From assembly GCA_046753625.1 (NCBI GenBank), contig JBHHUB010000208.1:1-6339 (forward strand): DNA of 6,339 bases, read 5' to 3'. Below the pieces are notes generated by a model. It was given only the letters and a program-made list of their open reading frames with translations, was not told the origin of the DNA and did not search any database. This DNA comes from JADFOB01 sp046753625. Its GTDB lineage: Bacteria > Planctomycetota > Phycisphaerae > UBA1845. The translations under genes and the position numbers were made by a program. Position 1 is the stretch's first letter, and every line of letters starts with the position of its first letter. Shown piece after piece: positions 5,956 through 6,339 of this stretch.

Positions 5956-6339
5956 ATGAATCAAGAATACCAACCCACGGTGCTCGACGTCGGGCAATGC
6001 GATGTGGACCATTCGGGCATCGCACAAATGCTGATGGCGCACTTCCACGCCCACGTCGATCGGGCGCACAATGCGGATGGAGCGTGGGAAAAGATTCGCG
6101 ACGGCAACTACGCGTTGGTGCTGGTAAACCGAATCCTGGACCGCAATGGAACGGAGGGACTGGCGCTGATCCGGCGACTTCAGGCGGACCCGGTGACCCA
6201 GGACACGCCGATCATGCTCGTCAGCAACTACGCGGATGCTCAGGATGCTGCCGTCGCGCTCGGCGCCAAGCGCGGATTCGGCAAGAACGACATCAACGCC
6301 GCCCAGGGCTACGCCGGCATCGCCCAGACGACGGGCCGG
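5956..6339 (+). CDS. Receiver-like (CheY-fold) domain protein, phospho-Asp replaced (runs off the right edge)
   Basis: 128 codons are visible, without a stop. The layout follows a response-regulator receiver domain. Strand 1 with acidic residues is at 8-18 (VLDVGQCDVD). YALVLVNRILDRNGTEGL at 52-69 corresponds to the phospho-acceptor loop. PIMLVSNYADA at 85-95 has Ser90 at the conserved Thr/Ser position. GAKRGFGKND at 103-112 has Lys110 at the conserved Lys. By alignment with E. coli CheY (VISDW), the phospho-acceptor Asp is Asn58 here, so ordinary phosphorylation is not expected; Asp62 and the acidic pair near 16-18 remain. The domain is probably a pseudo-receiver acting by protein-protein contact. 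Whether an output domain follows cannot be seen. The start was chosen at ATG 5956 because of the extended -10 just upstream; there is no clear ribosome binding site. Confidence 0.8.
   Translation, partial: MNQEYQPTVLDVGQCDVDHSGIAQMLMAHFHAHVDRAHNADGAWEKIRDGNYALVLVNRILDRNGTEGLALIRRLQADPVTQDTPIMLVSNYADAQDAAVALGAKRGFGKNDINAAQGYAGIAQTTGR

Noticed and set aside
5806..6069. Minus-strand open frame across the receiver gene start
   Set aside because: It runs antisense to a recognisable receiver domain and has no protein similarity or ribosome site.

Overview
The window is GC-rich bacterial DNA holding four protein-coding genes. Two are cut by the window edges. The best taxonomic guess is a planctomycete-type (Planctomycetota) or similar GC-rich environmental bacterium. 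The reasons are two neighbouring secreted proteins with IPTL-CTERM C-terminal sorting signals, the Cys-rich CDDG-type modules fused to a choice-of-anchor-Q/PMP-like beta-helix, and a short receiver-like protein of a style I associate with that phylum. This assignment is inference from protein style; no rRNA or other marker gene is present.

Layout. On the minus strand, positions 1-1099 hold the N-terminal 366 codons of a transketolase of the animal/archaeal-like type; its 3' end is off the left edge. Positions 1100-1445 are a non-coding gap with a perfect 8-bp GC hairpin just behind the next gene. Positions 1446-2684 (minus) encode a 412-residue exported HAF-repeat protein. Positions 2681-5152 (minus) encode an 823-residue exported protein made of a signal peptide, an unrecognised domain, a duplicated Cys-rich module, a right-handed beta-helix with seven GGG-type repeats, and an IPTL-CTERM tail. 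Transcription runs from the beta-helix gene into the HAF gene. As written, the two overlap by an ATGA stop/start, but the last 38 residues of the first protein look like a frameshifted read-through. The two proteins share a surface-sorting route and probably form a two-gene cell-surface operon.

Positions 5153-5330 are the leader of that operon. Positions 5331-5955 contain no convincing gene. They hold a strong minus-strand intrinsic terminator with nothing obvious to terminate, a nested set of inverted repeats beside it that could be a small RNA, a poorly supported 53-codon ORF, and a 24-position imperfect hairpin. From 5956 to the right edge a plus-strand gene encodes a receiver (CheY-like) domain in which the phospho-acceptor Asp is replaced by Asn; an extended -10 promoter lies so close to its ATG that the mRNA may be leaderless.

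The transketolase is central carbon metabolism and the receiver protein is probably signalling; nothing in the sequence links either to the surface-protein pair. I see no CRISPR array, tRNA, rRNA, transposase or phage gene.
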